Positions 49,484 to 58,401 of a stretch of 64,000 nt of DNA are shown one piece after another (positions within the stretch are counted from its first letter, which is position 1; each line of letters begins with the position of its first letter). Both the position numbers and the translations under genes were made by a program. The notes under the pieces were generated by a model. It had not been told where the DNA came from. It saw nothing but the letters and a program-made list of their open reading frames with translations, and did no database searches. Where the stretch lies: assembly GCA_900315565.1 (NCBI GenBank), contig OMZS01000011.1:62001-126000 (forward strand), read 5' to 3'. The stretch comes from an uncultured Prevotellaceae bacterium (GTDB lineage: Bacteria > Bacteroidota > Bacteroidia > Bacteroidales > Bacteroidaceae).

Positions 49484-49506
49484 ACGCAAAAAAAACGATG
49501 TTTTTT

Positions 49507-49538
49507 CTTGACTATTTCGATTATTTAAACTAACTTTG
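49507..49538 (+). promoter_or_regulatory. predicted promoter of dtd
   Basis: CTTG (49507-49510), 20-nt spacer, TAACTTTG (49531-49538), 14 nt before the dtd start codon. Confidence 0.65.
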
Positions 49539-49552
49539 CCGAAAAGAATATC

Positions 49553-50005
49553 ATGAGAGCAGTAATTCAACGCGTAAGTCATGCCAGCGTAACCATCGAA
49601 GGCACCGTGAAATCGGCCATCGGAGGCGGTTTTCTCATCCTTCTGGGCGTCTGTTCAGACGACACTAGCGACGACGTAGATTGGCTGGCAAAGAAGATTG
49701 CCGCCCTGCGCGTGTTCGACGACGAACAGGGTGTGATGAACCGCTCCATTATCGATGTAGGCGGCGAAGTGCTGGTGGTGAGCCAGTTCACGCTGTACGC
49801 CAGCTACAAAAAAGGCAACCGACCCTCGTGGTTCAGGGCTGCTACACACGACATTTCGGTGCCCCTGTACGAGGAATTTTGCAGCAAACTGAGCCATTTC
49901 ATCGGCAAACCCGTTGGCACCGGCGAATTTGGAGCCATGATGCAAGTAGAGTTGCTCAACGACGGTCCCGTGACCATCTGCATGGATACCAAAAACAAAG
50001 AATAA
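49553..50005 (+). CDS. dtd: D-aminoacyl-tRNA deacylase
   Basis: 150 residues, the usual length. [58 protein letters not shown] (the SQFTLY motif near the active site) and [23 protein letters not shown] (the GTGxFGAxM cross-subunit Gly-cisPro-type motif region) are present. It hydrolyses D-amino acids wrongly attached to tRNA. It leads a short run of closely spaced genes up to deoC. Confidence 0.96.
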   Translation: MRAVIQRVSHASVTIEGTVKSAIGGGFLILLGVCSDDTSDDVDWLAKKIAALRVFDDEQGVMNRSIIDVGGEVLVVSQFTLYASYKKGNRPSWFRAATHDISVPLYEEFCSKLSHFIGKPVGTGEFGAMMQVELLNDGPVTICMDTKNKE

Positions 50006-50030
50006 CCCTCAAAATATAAACCACAGAACC

Positions 50031-50261
50031 ATGGAAAAAAGAAAAATCGTCAACTATTGCAACCTCGGAGGCTTCGCACTCTACGTGGTTGGCCGTTTCG
50101 CCAAGATTCCAGCAGTTGCCATTGCCGGTCTGGTGCTCATTATCATCGCCATGTTCATCACCCTGTTCAACCGCAAAGAGTTCACTAACTTTGAATTTTG
50201 GCTCGCCATTGCCGTGCTGGCCATATTTGCCGTTGCCATCATCCTGTTGTTCACGCTATGA
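50031..50261 (+). CDS. small membrane protein, unknown function
   Basis: 76 residues with three short hydrophobic helices: LGGFALYVVGRFA, VAIAGLVLIIIAMFITLF and FWLAIAVLAIFAVAIILLFTL. No signal peptide. It lies 25 bp after dtd, and its stop overlaps the ATG of the next gene (ATGA), indicating an operon. Not recognised as any named family. Confidence 0.7.
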   Translation: MEKRKIVNYCNLGGFALYVVGRFAKIPAVAIAGLVLIIIAMFITLFNRKEFTNFEFWLAIAVLAIFAVAIILLFTL

Positions 50262-50584
50262 CGCTGCGCGAAGCACAGGATGCCGTTGACCGCTGGATAA
50301 AAGAGTACGGCGTGCGCTATTTTTCGGAACTCACCAACATGGCCTGCCTCACCGAGGAGGTGGGCGAATTGGCACGCGTCATTGCCCGTACCTACGGCGA
50401 CCAGAGCTTCAAGCGCGGCGAAAAAGCCAACCTGGGCGAAGAAATGGCCGACGTATTGTGGGTACTTCTTTGTCTGGCCAACCAAACGGGGGTAGATTTA
50501 ACCGATGAATTGCGGAAAAACTTCGAAAAAAAGACCTTCCGCGACCGAACACGCCACCTGGAAAACCCAAAACTGAAAGCATAA
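50258..50584 (+). CDS. MazG-like nucleotide pyrophosphohydrolase
   Basis: 108 residues from MTLREAQDAVDRWI. The all-alpha NTP pyrophosphatase signature ExxE(12-28)ExxD is seen as LTEEVGELARVIA followed by NLGEEMADVLWVLLCLAN. Such enzymes remove pyrophosphate from (d)NTPs, often damaged or surplus ones, with Mg. Start chosen at the ATGA overlap with the small membrane protein; an upstream in-frame ATG at 50198 would run through that gene and is unlikely. deoC follows after 25 bp, so a nucleotide-metabolism grouping is plausible. Confidence 0.9.
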   Translation: MTLREAQDAVDRWIKEYGVRYFSELTNMACLTEEVGELARVIARTYGDQSFKRGEKANLGEEMADVLWVLLCLANQTGVDLTDELRKNFEKKTFRDRTRHLENPKLKA

Positions 50585-50609
50585 AAACAACCCTAAAATC
50601 ATAACAACT

Positions 50610-51548
50610 ATGGCAGAAAATCACGACCATTCGCACGGACATGAACACCACCAGCATGCTCCGCTTATGAGCAAGTACGAACAGGCACTTGCCAAGTATA
50701 ACACGAACATCAGCGACGAAGAAGTGCGCCAGGCGGTGAAAAAAATCATTGCCGAGAAAGTCCACGAGAACGATACACCCGAAGTGAAACGTTTTCTCAT
50801 GGGAAGCATCGAACTGACCACACTCAAAACCACCGACTCAGACGACAGCGTGCTCGCATTCACCGAGAAAGTGAACCAGTTTGACGAAGCCTACAGCGAA
50901 CTGCCCCACGTGGCCACCATCTGCGTGTATCCCTGCTTTGCAAAGATTGTGAGCGAAACGCTCGAAATCGACGGAGTGGAGATAGCCTGTGTCAGTGGCA
51001 GTTTCCCCTCCTCACAGGCACTTATAGACGTGAAAGTCATCGAGACGCAACTGGCCATTAAGGACGGAGCCACCGAAATCGATATCGTCATGCCCGTTGG
51101 CAAATTCCTCAGCGGCGACTACGAAGGCGTTTGCGACGACATTGAGCAGATGAAAGAGGCCTGCGGTGACCACGCCATGAAGGTAATACTCGAAACAGGC
51201 TGCCTGAAAACGGCCGAAAACATTAAAAAAGCGTCCATTTTATCGATGTATGCGGGTGCCGACTACATCAAGACGAGCACCGGAAAGCTGGAGCCGGCGG
51301 CCACTCCCGAAGCTGCCTACGTGATGTGCCAGGCCATTAAGGAATACTACGATGAAACGGGCATACAGATTGGTTTCAAGCCTGCCGGAGGCATCAACAG
51401 CGTAATGGATGCCCTCATCTACTACACCATTGTAAAGGAAGTGCTGGGCGAAAAGTGGCTCACCAACAAGTGGTTCCGTCTGGGAACATCGCGTTTGGCC
51501 AACATGTTGCTCAGCGAGCTGCTTGGAAAAGAAACAAAGTTCTTTTAA
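50610..51548 (+). CDS. deoC: deoxyribose-phosphate aldolase
   Basis: 312 residues. The TIM-barrel core shows VATICVYPCFAKI, the conserved EIDIVMPVGKFLSGDYEGV, KVILETGCL and the Schiff-base lysine segment ADYIKTSTGK, then IGFKPAGGINS. It converts 2-deoxyribose 5-phosphate to glyceraldehyde 3-phosphate and acetaldehyde. Odd: the chain starts with a His-rich stretch (HDHSHGHEHHQH, residues 5-16) that is not part of the fold and could bind metal. Last gene of the dtd-deoC run. Confidence 0.95.
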   Translation: MAENHDHSHGHEHHQHAPLMSKYEQALAKYNTNISDEEVRQAVKKIIAEKVHENDTPEVKRFLMGSIELTTLKTTDSDDSVLAFTEKVNQFDEAYSELPHVATICVYPCFAKIVSETLEIDGVEIACVSGSFPSSQALIDVKVIETQLAIKDGATEIDIVMPVGKFLSGDYEGVCDDIEQMKEACGDHAMKVILETGCLKTAENIKKASILSMYAGADYIKTSTGKLEPAATPEAAYVMCQAIKEYYDETGIQIGFKPAGGINSVMDALIYYTIVKEVLGEKWLTNKWFRLGTSRLANMLLSELLGKETKFF

Positions 51549-51640
51549 GCCTTAGTCATGCCGGCAACTCTTCAGCTTACGCCGGCAATTCTGTCAATGA
51601 TGTCGTAAGATATTCCGACGAAATCTGAAAACACAAAAAT

Positions 51641-51696
51641 ATTGTCGTGCTTTAGCCGAAAATTCTCTAGAGAATTTCATGCTAAAGCACGACAAT
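51641..51696. repeat. TCTAGA-centred palindromic element, copy F (nested hairpin)
   Basis: ATTGTCGTGCTTTAGC (51641-51656) pairs with 51681-51696; the core AATTCTCTAGAGAATT is at 51661-51676. CTCACGGTAATAA and CTCACGACATTA follow at 51707-51740, as near copy D. It lies between the convergent deoC and polyprenyl synthetase genes. Confidence 0.85.
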
Positions 51697-51781
51697 AATT
51701 TTTTATCTCACGGTAATAAAAAAATAACTCACGACATTATTTCCATCATACCGCACAACAGAACCTTCAAGCTTCGGGCGA

Positions 51782-52759
51782 TTAGTTGTTGCGCTGGGCT
51801 ACAAACTCAAGATAGGCCGTAAAAGCCTCCTTCAGCACGGGATCGGAAACATAATGGTCGATATACTCCTGGGCATCGCGGGCATAGCGTTCCATTTGCC
51901 GCTCAGCATATTCAATGCCTCCACTTTCTTTGGCATAATCCACCAAAACGGCGATTTCATCGGTATTCACGGTTCCGCCTTTCACTTTTCGTGCCAGCGT
52001 AAGCATCGATTCCATGGGATGGGTATTGAGGGCATAAATCACGGGGAGCGTCAACTTGCCCTCAGCCATATCGTTTCCAGTGGGCTTGCCGATTTCCTTT
52101 GAGTCGAAGTAGTCGAATATATCGTCGCGAATCTGGAATATGATGCCAATGTTATGTCCGAAACGCTTGGCCTGCTCCACCTGCTCGGCAGTGGCATGGG
52201 CCGAGAGGGCTCCAATGGCTGCACACGACTCAAAGAGCGCGGCTGTTTTCTGGCTGATAACGTCGTAATAAACCTGCTCCGAAATCTCCAGGTTCTGTAT
52301 GTTGGCAAGCTGAAGAATCTCGCCGTTGGAAAGTGTGCGGCCCAACTCTGCCAGATTCTGCACAATGGTCTGATGGCCCGTGAACGATACATGCAGCAGA
52401 GCCGTTGAGAGAATATAATCGCCCACCAACACGGCCACCTTATTATTATACGTGGCATTTACCGAGGCCTGTCCGCGACGCTCTGCACTTTCGTCCACCA
52501 CATCGTCGTGAACGAGCGAGGCCGTGTGGAGCAGCTCCAGACCGACGGCAGCATGCTGGGTGACCTGCGAAACAGAGCCATAATTCTTGGCAACAAGCAA
52601 TACGAGCATAGGGCGCATGCGCTTGCCTCCACGGCCGCGGATATGGTTCAGCGCACTACCCAACAGACCGTCGGAATGCGTCAGCGACTGGTTGAACAAG
52701 ATGATAAAGTCTTGCAGTTCTTGCTCAATAGGTTGTTTAATCAGCGATAAATAGTTCAT
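51782..52759 (-). CDS. polyprenyl diphosphate synthase (octaprenyl/heptaprenyl type)
   Basis: 325 residues. First Asp-rich motif LVHDDVVDESAERRG, second QIRDDIFDYF, plus GGKRMRPMLVLL near the N-terminus and the KT-type QKTAALFESC: a complete trans-isoprenyl synthase. It elongates allylic diphosphates with IPP to make the menaquinone side chain. The residues before the first Asp-rich motif (VGLELLHTASLVHDD) have small or medium side chains, consistent with a long-chain product, but chain length is inference. Confidence 0.93.
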   Translation of the reverse strand: MNYLSLIKQPIEQELQDFIILFNQSLTHSDGLLGSALNHIRGRGGKRMRPMLVLLVAKNYGSVSQVTQHAAVGLELLHTASLVHDDVVDESAERRGQASVNATYNNKVAVLVGDYILSTALLHVSFTGHQTIVQNLAELGRTLSNGEILQLANIQNLEISEQVYYDVISQKTAALFESCAAIGALSAHATAEQVEQAKRFGHNIGIIFQIRDDIFDYFDSKEIGKPTGNDMAEGKLTLPVIYALNTHPMESMLTLARKVKGGTVNTDEIAVLVDYAKESGGIEYAERQMERYARDAQEYIDHYVSDPVLKEAFTAYLEFVAQRNN

Positions 52760-52777
52760 GCATTAGAAATATTTGTG

Positions 52778-52785
52778 CAAAAATA
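52778..52785 (-). promoter_or_regulatory. predicted -7 box of the polyprenyl synthase gene
   Basis: Minus-strand TATTTTTG, 18 nt before the start codon; no clear -33 element. It is divergent from the polA promoter 34 bp away. Confidence 0.5.
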
Positions 52786-52818
52786 GCTATTTTATTCGGA
52801 TTAATGAAAAAGAATTCG

Positions 52819-52826
52819 TACTTTTG
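52819..52826 (+). promoter_or_regulatory. predicted -7 box of polA
   Basis: TACTTTTG, 20 nt before the polA start codon. Confidence 0.55.
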
Positions 52827-52846
52827 AGCGGAAAAAACGTAAAACC

Positions 52847-55612
52847 ATGGATAAATTGTTTCTTTTAGACGCTTACGCGCTCATCTATCGCGCCTATTAC
52901 GCATTTATCAAGAACCCGCGCATCAATTCGAAGGGACAAAACACTTCGGCCATCATGGGATTTATGAATACCCTGCACGAGGTGCTCACCAAAGAGCGGC
53001 CCACCCATCTGGGCGTGGCGTTCGACCCTCACGGCCCCACGTTCCGCAGCGAGGCTTTCCCAGCATACAAGGCACAGCGCGAGGCAACACCCGAAGACAT
53101 TCATGCCTCGGTGCCCATCATTAAAGACATACTGAGCGCCATGCGCATTCCTATTCTTCAGGCCGACGGTTTCGAAGCCGACGACGTGATTGGCACGCTG
53201 GCCAAAAAAGCCGATTCCATCGGTGTTGATACGTATATGCTCACTCCCGACAAGGACTACGGACAGCTGGTGGGCAACCATGTTTGGCAATTCCGCCCGC
53301 GCCACGGTGGCGGCTACGAAACCATGGGCGAACACGAAGTTACCACAAAATACGGCATCAGTTCTACCCATCAGGTCATCGACCTGCTGGCGCTCATGGG
53401 CGACTCTTCGGACAACTTCCCGGGTTGTCCGGGTGTGGGCGAGAAAACCGCCGTCAAACTCATCAGTCAGTTTGGCTCGGTGGAGAACCTCCTCCAGCAC
53501 ACCGATGAACTGAAAGGTGCATTGCAGAAAAAAGTCATCGAACACGAAGAGGACATCCGCATGTCGTACTTCCTCGCCACCATCCGCACCGATGTGCCCA
53601 TCGAACTCAACATGGACGAACTGGTCGTCAGCCAACCCGACGAGCCTGCTTTGCGAAAAATTTTCGACGAACTGGAATTTAAGACGCTCGCCGACAAGTT
53701 TCTTAACAAAACTGAAAATAAGCCAAAAAAGATTGAAATCCAGCCCGATTTATTCGGATTTTTCACGCCCGAGAGCCAAGAACCTGAAAAAAAATCGAGC
53801 TACGAGACGATAAAAACCACACCCCACAACTATCAACTCATTGAAACAGAAGAAGATGCAAAGAGAATTTGTGACTTTTTCTTGACAACGGGAATTTTAA
53901 GTCTAGACACCGAAACCACGTCAACCAACGCCATCGATGCCGAATTAGTGGGTTTGAGCTTCGCCGTGAAGGAAAATGAGGCGTTTTATGTGGCTATTCC
54001 TGCCAAACGTGAAGAAGCCGAAAAGATTGTTAATATTTTCAAACCACTCTACGAGAACCCGAAAATCCTGAAAGTGGGTCAGAACATCAAGTACGACCTT
54101 GAGGTGCTGGCCAACTATGGCATCAAACTGGCAGGCCCAATGTTCGACACCATGATTGCGCATTACCTCATCCAACCCGAACTTCGTCACAACATGGACT
54201 ACATGGCCGAGGTGTATCTCAACTATCAGACCATTCATATCGACGAGCTCATTGGGCCAAAGGGCAAGAACCAGCGCTCCATGCGCGACCTCTCCCCTAC
54301 TCAAGTGTATGAATACGCAGCCGAAGACGCTGACATAACGCTACGACTGAAGAACATACTGGAGCCAAAACTCAAAGAGGCGGGCGTGGAGCAACTGTTC
54401 TACGACATAGAGATGCCACTGGTGCCCGTATTGGCTAGCATGGAGATGAACGGAGTGTGCATTGATACTGAATCGCTCAAAGAAACGTCAAAAGTTTTCA
54501 CAGAACGAATGCTCCAACTGGAGCAACGCATTTACGAACTGGCTGGCGAACAATTCAACATCGCATCGCCCAAACAGGTAGGCGACATTCTGTTCGGTAA
54601 GATGAAGATTGTGGACAAGCCCAAAAAGACAAAAACGGGCCAGTACGTAACGAGCGAGGAGGTGCTTCAGCAACTGAAAGGCAAAAACGAAATCATCAGC
54701 GACATCCTGGCACACAGAGGATTAAAAAAACTGCTCGGTACGTACGTGGATGCGCTGCCTAAGCTCATCAACCCACGTACTGGACACATTCACACCTCGT
54801 TCAACCAGACCATTACCGCAACAGGCCGTCTCTCGAGCAGCGACCCCAATTTGCAAAACATCCCTGTGCGAGGCGAAGACGGAAAAGAAATCCGCAAGGC
54901 TTTTGTTCCAGAGCCTGGTTGTCTGTTTTTTTCAGCAGACTACAGCCAGATAGAGCTGCGAGTGATGGCACATTTGTCACAGGACGAAAACATGATTCAG
55001 GTGTTCAGCGAGGGCAAGGATCTGCATGCGGCCACGGCTGCCAATATTTATAAAAAAGACATTAGCGAAGTGACGCGCGACGAGCGTACAAAGTCGAAAC
55101 GCGCCAACTTTGGCATCATCTACGGCATCACCGTCTTCGGACTGGCCGAGCGTCTCGACATCAGCCGCGATGAGTCGAAGCTGCTCATCGATGGTTTCTT
55201 CCAGACTTTCCCGCAAGTACACGACTACATGGAAGCTTCCAAGGAAAAAGCCCGCCAGATGGGCTATGCCGAAACCGTTTTCCACCGCCGTCGCTACCTG
55301 CCCGACATCAACTCGCGCAACGCCACCGTCAGGAACTTTGCTGAGCGAAACGCCATCAACGCCCCCATCCAGGGCTCTGCTGCCGACATCATTAAGGTGG
55401 CCATGATTCGCATTTACCGCCGCTTCAGCGAAGAGGGCATCCGCTCGAAAATGATTCTGCAAGTACACGACGAACTCAACTTCTCTGTATATCCCGACGA
55501 GCGCGACCGCGTGGAGCGCATCGTGCTCGAGGAAATGCAAAACGCCTACGCCCTGCGCGTACCTCTCATCGCCGACTGCGGCTGGGGCGAAAACTGGCTC
55601 GAAGCACACTAA
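52847..55612 (+). CDS. polA: DNA polymerase I
   Basis: 921 residues with all three domains. 5'-3' exonuclease (1-290): FLLDAYALIYRAYYAF, GVAFDPHGPTFR, FEADDVIGTLA, PDKDYGQLV and GDSSDNFPGCPGVGEKTA. 3'-5' exonuclease (about 340-530): LSLDTETTSTNA, VGQNIKYDLEVL and YAAEDADITLRL keep the DEDD carboxylates, so proofreading should be active. Polymerase (about 560-921): SADYSQIELRVMAHLS, RAKSK-type region RTKSKRANFGIIYGI and ILQVHDELNF. It removes RNA primers and fills gaps in repair. Divergent from the polyprenyl synthase gene. Confidence 0.97.
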   Translation: MDKLFLLDAYALIYRAYYAFIKNPRINSKGQNTSAIMGFMNTLHEVLTKERPTHLGVAFDPHGPTFRSEAFPAYKAQREATPEDIHASVPIIKDILSAMRIPILQADGFEADDVIGTLAKKADSIGVDTYMLTPDKDYGQLVGNHVWQFRPRHGGGYETMGEHEVTTKYGISSTHQVIDLLALMGDSSDNFPGCPGVGEKTAVKLISQFGSVENLLQHTDELKGALQKKVIEHEEDIRMSYFLATIRTDVPIELNMDELVVSQPDEPALRKIFDELEFKTLADKFLNKTENKPKKIEIQPDLFGFFTPESQEPEKKSSYETIKTTPHNYQLIETEEDAKRICDFFLTTGILSLDTETTSTNAIDAELVGLSFAVKENEAFYVAIPAKREEAEKIVNIFKPLYENPKILKVGQNIKYDLEVLANYGIKLAGPMFDTMIAHYLIQPELRHNMDYMAEVYLNYQTIHIDELIGPKGKNQRSMRDLSPTQVYEYAAEDADITLRLKNILEPKLKEAGVEQLFYDIEMPLVPVLASMEMNGVCIDTESLKETSKVFTERMLQLEQRIYELAGEQFNIASPKQVGDILFGKMKIVDKPKKTKTGQYVTSEEVLQQLKGKNEIISDILAHRGLKKLLGTYVDALPKLINPRTGHIHTSFNQTITATGRLSSSDPNLQNIPVRGEDGKEIRKAFVPEPGCLFFSADYSQIELRVMAHLSQDENMIQVFSEGKDLHAATAANIYKKDISEVTRDERTKSKRANFGIIYGITVFGLAERLDISRDESKLLIDGFFQTFPQVHDYMEASKEKARQMGYAETVFHRRRYLPDINSRNATVRNFAERNAINAPIQGSAADIIKVAMIRIYRRFSEEGIRSKMILQVHDELNFSVYPDERDRVERIVLEEMQNAYALRVPLIADCGWGENWLEAH

Positions 55613-55646
55613 AATTCACAAAAAGCACACCTAACAACATTCAACA

Positions 55647-56225
55647 ATGAAAAAACTTTTATTTACTATCATCATCATTGGCATGGCCATCCTGATGACA
55701 CAGACACTGCCCGACAAAAAAGAACACAAACGCGCCATGATGGATGCGGTGAAGGAACTGGTGGAAGAGCGTGCCAACGAAAAAGGTATCGCCGACAATG
55801 CCATCACGCGCATCGGCAAAAACCTGGTGAGCAAGTCGATTGAAGCCGGACTGGGTGCCAAACTGCGCATGAACAACTATTTCCTGTTCAACACCACCCA
55901 CATCAAGACAGGCGGCGAAGACAAGCTACTCTCGGTGGGCGTGCTTGGTCAGGTAATTACGTTCAACAAGGACATGCTCCGCGACGCTCTCGAGGAGTCG
56001 AAACAGATTCGGAAGGAAGCCAAGGAGGAAAAGAAAATGCTCAAAGAAGAGCAGAAACGGCTGAAAAAACAACTTAAAGAGCAAAGAAAACTGGAGAAAA
56101 AACGCGAAAAGGAAGCCCGCAAACGCGAGAAAGAAGCAAGAAAAGCACAGGAAAAGGCTGAAAAAGAAAGACTCAAAGCAGAGAAAGAAAGACTTAAAGC
56201 CGAGAAACGGGCAATGAAAGAATAA
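55647..56225 (+). CDS. membrane-anchored protein with charged coiled-coil tail (DUF4359-like)
   Basis: 192 residues. N-terminal signal anchor (KKLLFTIIIIGMAILMTQTL), a small domain (about 22-112) with LVSKSIEAGLGAKLRMNNYFLFNTTHIKTG...LLSVGVLGQVITFN, similar to DUF4359 proteins, and a Lys/Glu-rich helix (about 113-192) in a 7-11 residue repeat (KEEQKRLKKQLKEQRKLEKK). The tail is predicted coiled coil. The function is unknown; the family assignment is tentative. Confidence 0.7.
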   Translation: MKKLLFTIIIIGMAILMTQTLPDKKEHKRAMMDAVKELVEERANEKGIADNAITRIGKNLVSKSIEAGLGAKLRMNNYFLFNTTHIKTGGEDKLLSVGVLGQVITFNKDMLRDALEESKQIRKEAKEEKKMLKEEQKRLKKQLKEQRKLEKKREKEARKREKEARKAQEKAEKERLKAEKERLKAEKRAMKE

Positions 56226-56262
56226 AGAGGGAGAAATGCAAAAGAAAATCACTGGTTTTCCT

Positions 56263-56292
56263 TTTGCATTTCTTTCATTTTTCGTACCTTTG
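56263..56292 (+). promoter_or_regulatory. predicted promoter of ychF
   Basis: TTTG (56263-56266), 18-nt spacer, TACCTTTG (56285-56292), 28 nt before the start codon. Confidence 0.6.
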
Positions 56293-56320
56293 CAACCCAA
56301 TAATAAACGTTTATTGAAAT

Positions 56321-57421
56321 ATGGCATTAAAATGTGGTATAGTAGGTCTGCCCAACGTGGGCAAATCTACCCTTTTCAACTGCCTGTCGAGCGCCAAGGC
56401 GCAGGCAGCCAACTTCCCCTTTTGTACGATTGAGCCCAACGTGGGCGTCATTACCGTGCCCGACGAGCGCCTCACCCGCCTGGCAGAACTTGTGCATCCC
56501 GGGCGCATCGTGCCGGCCACCTGCGAGATAGTGGATATTGCCGGACTGGTGAAAGGTGCGTCGAAGGGTGAGGGACTGGGCAACAAATTCCTGGGCAACA
56601 TACGCGAAACCGATGCTATCATCCATGTGCTACGCTGCTTTGACGACGATAACATCACCCACGTGGATGCCACCATCGACCCCATTCGCGACAAAGAAAT
56701 CATCGACACCGAACTGCAGCTGAAAGACTTGGAGACCATCGAGAGCCAGATGGCCAAAGTGCAGAAAACCGCCGCTGCGGGCAACAAAGACGCCAAGACT
56801 CTGCTGCGCGTGCTGGAGGCTTTCAAGGAAGTGCTCGACCAGGGCAAAAACGCCCGCGTGGTGGAGTTCGACTCCAAAGAGGAACAAGACGCTGCGCGCA
56901 ACCTGTTTCTGCTCACCACCAAGCCCGTGCTCTACGTGTGCAACGTAGATGAGGCCAGTGCCAAGACCGGCAACGACTATTCGAAAAAAGTGGAGGCCAT
57001 TGCAGCCGAAGAAGGCGCAGAAATGATGATTATTGCCGCCAAAACCGAAGAGGACATCGCCGAACTGGAAAGCTACGAGGACAAGCAGCTGTTTCTCGAC
57101 GAGCTGGGGCTGGAAGAAAGCGGCGTAAACCGCCTCATCAAGAAAGCCTACGCGCTGCTCAACCTCGAAACCTTCATCACCGCCGGACCTATGGAGGTGA
57201 AAGCATGGACCTACAAGCGCGGCTGGAAGGCTCCGCAGTGTGCCGGAGTCATTCACACCGACTTCGAAAAAGGCTTCATCCGCGCCGAGGTTATTAAGTA
57301 CGAAGACTACATCAAGTATGGCTCAGAGGCAGCCGTGCGCGAAGCCGGAAAAATGGGCATCGAAGGCAAAGATTACGTAGTCCAAGACGGCGACATCATG
57401 CACTTCCGTTTCAACGTTTAA
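56321..57421 (+). CDS. ychF: redox-regulated ATPase YchF (OLA1 family)
   Basis: 366 residues, standard. P-loop GLPNVGKSTLFN, switch II VDIAGLVKGASKGEGLGNKFL and the altered G4 motif VLYVCNVDE (NVDE instead of NKxD), which explains the preference for ATP over GTP. The C-terminal TGS domain (ETFITAGPMEVKAWTYKRGWKAPQCAG...KDYVVQDGDIMHFRFNV) is complete. It associates with ribosomes and acts in stress responses. lgt follows after 12 bp, so the two are probably co-transcribed. Confidence 0.97.
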   Translation: MALKCGIVGLPNVGKSTLFNCLSSAKAQAANFPFCTIEPNVGVITVPDERLTRLAELVHPGRIVPATCEIVDIAGLVKGASKGEGLGNKFLGNIRETDAIIHVLRCFDDDNITHVDATIDPIRDKEIIDTELQLKDLETIESQMAKVQKTAAAGNKDAKTLLRVLEAFKEVLDQGKNARVVEFDSKEEQDAARNLFLLTTKPVLYVCNVDEASAKTGNDYSKKVEAIAAEEGAEMMIIAAKTEEDIAELESYEDKQLFLDELGLEESGVNRLIKKAYALLNLETFITAGPMEVKAWTYKRGWKAPQCAGVIHTDFEKGFIRAEVIKYEDYIKYGSEAAVREAGKMGIEGKDYVVQDGDIMHFRFNV

Positions 57422-57433
57422 ACACTTGCTACC

Positions 57434-58288
57434 ATGACTACCCTTTTCAACTACATCGTATGGAACCCCAACGAGGTAATAGGCCATTTAGGCCCTATCA
57501 CGCTGCGTTGGTATGGCATGTGCTGGCTGCTGGGCCTGGCAGGCTCCGTCATTGTGGTGCGCTGGCTTTACAAAGACCAAAAGTTGAAGGACGAGCTTTT
57601 CGACCCACTGTTCTTTTACAGCTTTATTGGCATTCTGGCAGGCGCACGCCTGGGCCATTGTCTTTTCTATGAGCCCGATTATTTCCTCACCTCTGGTACT
57701 CATTTCATTGAAATGTTTCTTCCCTTTCACCAGATGGCCGACGGCTCTTGGAAATTCACAGGCTACGCAGGACTGGCCTCGCATGGCGGCACCATCGGAC
57801 TGATTCTGGCCCTGATTCTCTATTGCCGTAAATACAAAGTGAAACTTTGGCATGTTCTCGACGACATTGCCATCGCAACCCCCATTGCTGCCTGTTTCAT
57901 CCGATTAGGCAACCTGATGAACAGCGAAATCATTGGCAAAGTGACCGACGTTCCCTGGGCATTCATCTTTGAGCGTGTTGACCAGTTTCCGCGGCATCCA
58001 GGACAGCTCTACGAAGCCATCGCCTATGCCTGTTTCTTCTTTGTCAGCCTGTGGTTCTATCTCAGGGGAAAGAAAGAAGGTTCTCCCTTCAAAGTGGGTA
58101 CGGGTTTCTTCTTCGGTCTCTGTCTGGCACAGATTTTCACCTTCCGTTTCTTCATCGAATATACGAAAGATGTACAGGAAGCATGGGAGTCGGGCATGCT
58201 CTTCAACATGGGACAATTGCTCAGCATTCCCTTCATCATCATCGGCGTATGGAGCATTTGGCATGCGCTGAAAAGAAAAACTGCATAA
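57434..58288 (+). CDS. lgt: prolipoprotein diacylglyceryl transferase
   Basis: 284 residues, seven TM helices. GPITLRWYGMCWLLG, GARLGHCLFYEP (the conserved R..H region), GLASHGGTIG, FIRLGNLMNSEIIGKVTDVPWAF (the Lgt signature), and PRHPGQLYEA match the family. It moves the diacylglyceryl group from phosphatidylglycerol to the lipobox Cys of prolipoproteins at the inner membrane. It ends toward mutS (convergent) with a shared bidirectional hairpin. Confidence 0.96.
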   Translation: MTTLFNYIVWNPNEVIGHLGPITLRWYGMCWLLGLAGSVIVVRWLYKDQKLKDELFDPLFFYSFIGILAGARLGHCLFYEPDYFLTSGTHFIEMFLPFHQMADGSWKFTGYAGLASHGGTIGLILALILYCRKYKVKLWHVLDDIAIATPIAACFIRLGNLMNSEIIGKVTDVPWAFIFERVDQFPRHPGQLYEAIAYACFFFVSLWFYLRGKKEGSPFKVGTGFFFGLCLAQIFTFRFFIEYTKDVQEAWESGMLFNMGQLLSIPFIIIGVWSIWHALKRKTA

Positions 58289-58330
58289 ACGTTTTCTGAA
58301 AACAGAAGGTTTGACAAAATAGACAAAAAG

Positions 58331-58373
58331 ATGACCGATGGTCTGTTCGTGTATAGAATAGGCCATCGGTCAT
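58331..58373. terminator. bidirectional terminator between lgt and mutS
   Basis: ATGACCGATGG (58331-58341) pairs with CCATCGGTCAT (58363-58373). On minus it is followed by CTTTTTG; on plus by TATTATATG. It fits the end of both convergent genes, better for mutS. Confidence 0.7.
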
Positions 58374-58401
58374 TATTATATGTAAAATGAGCGACGAATG
58401 A

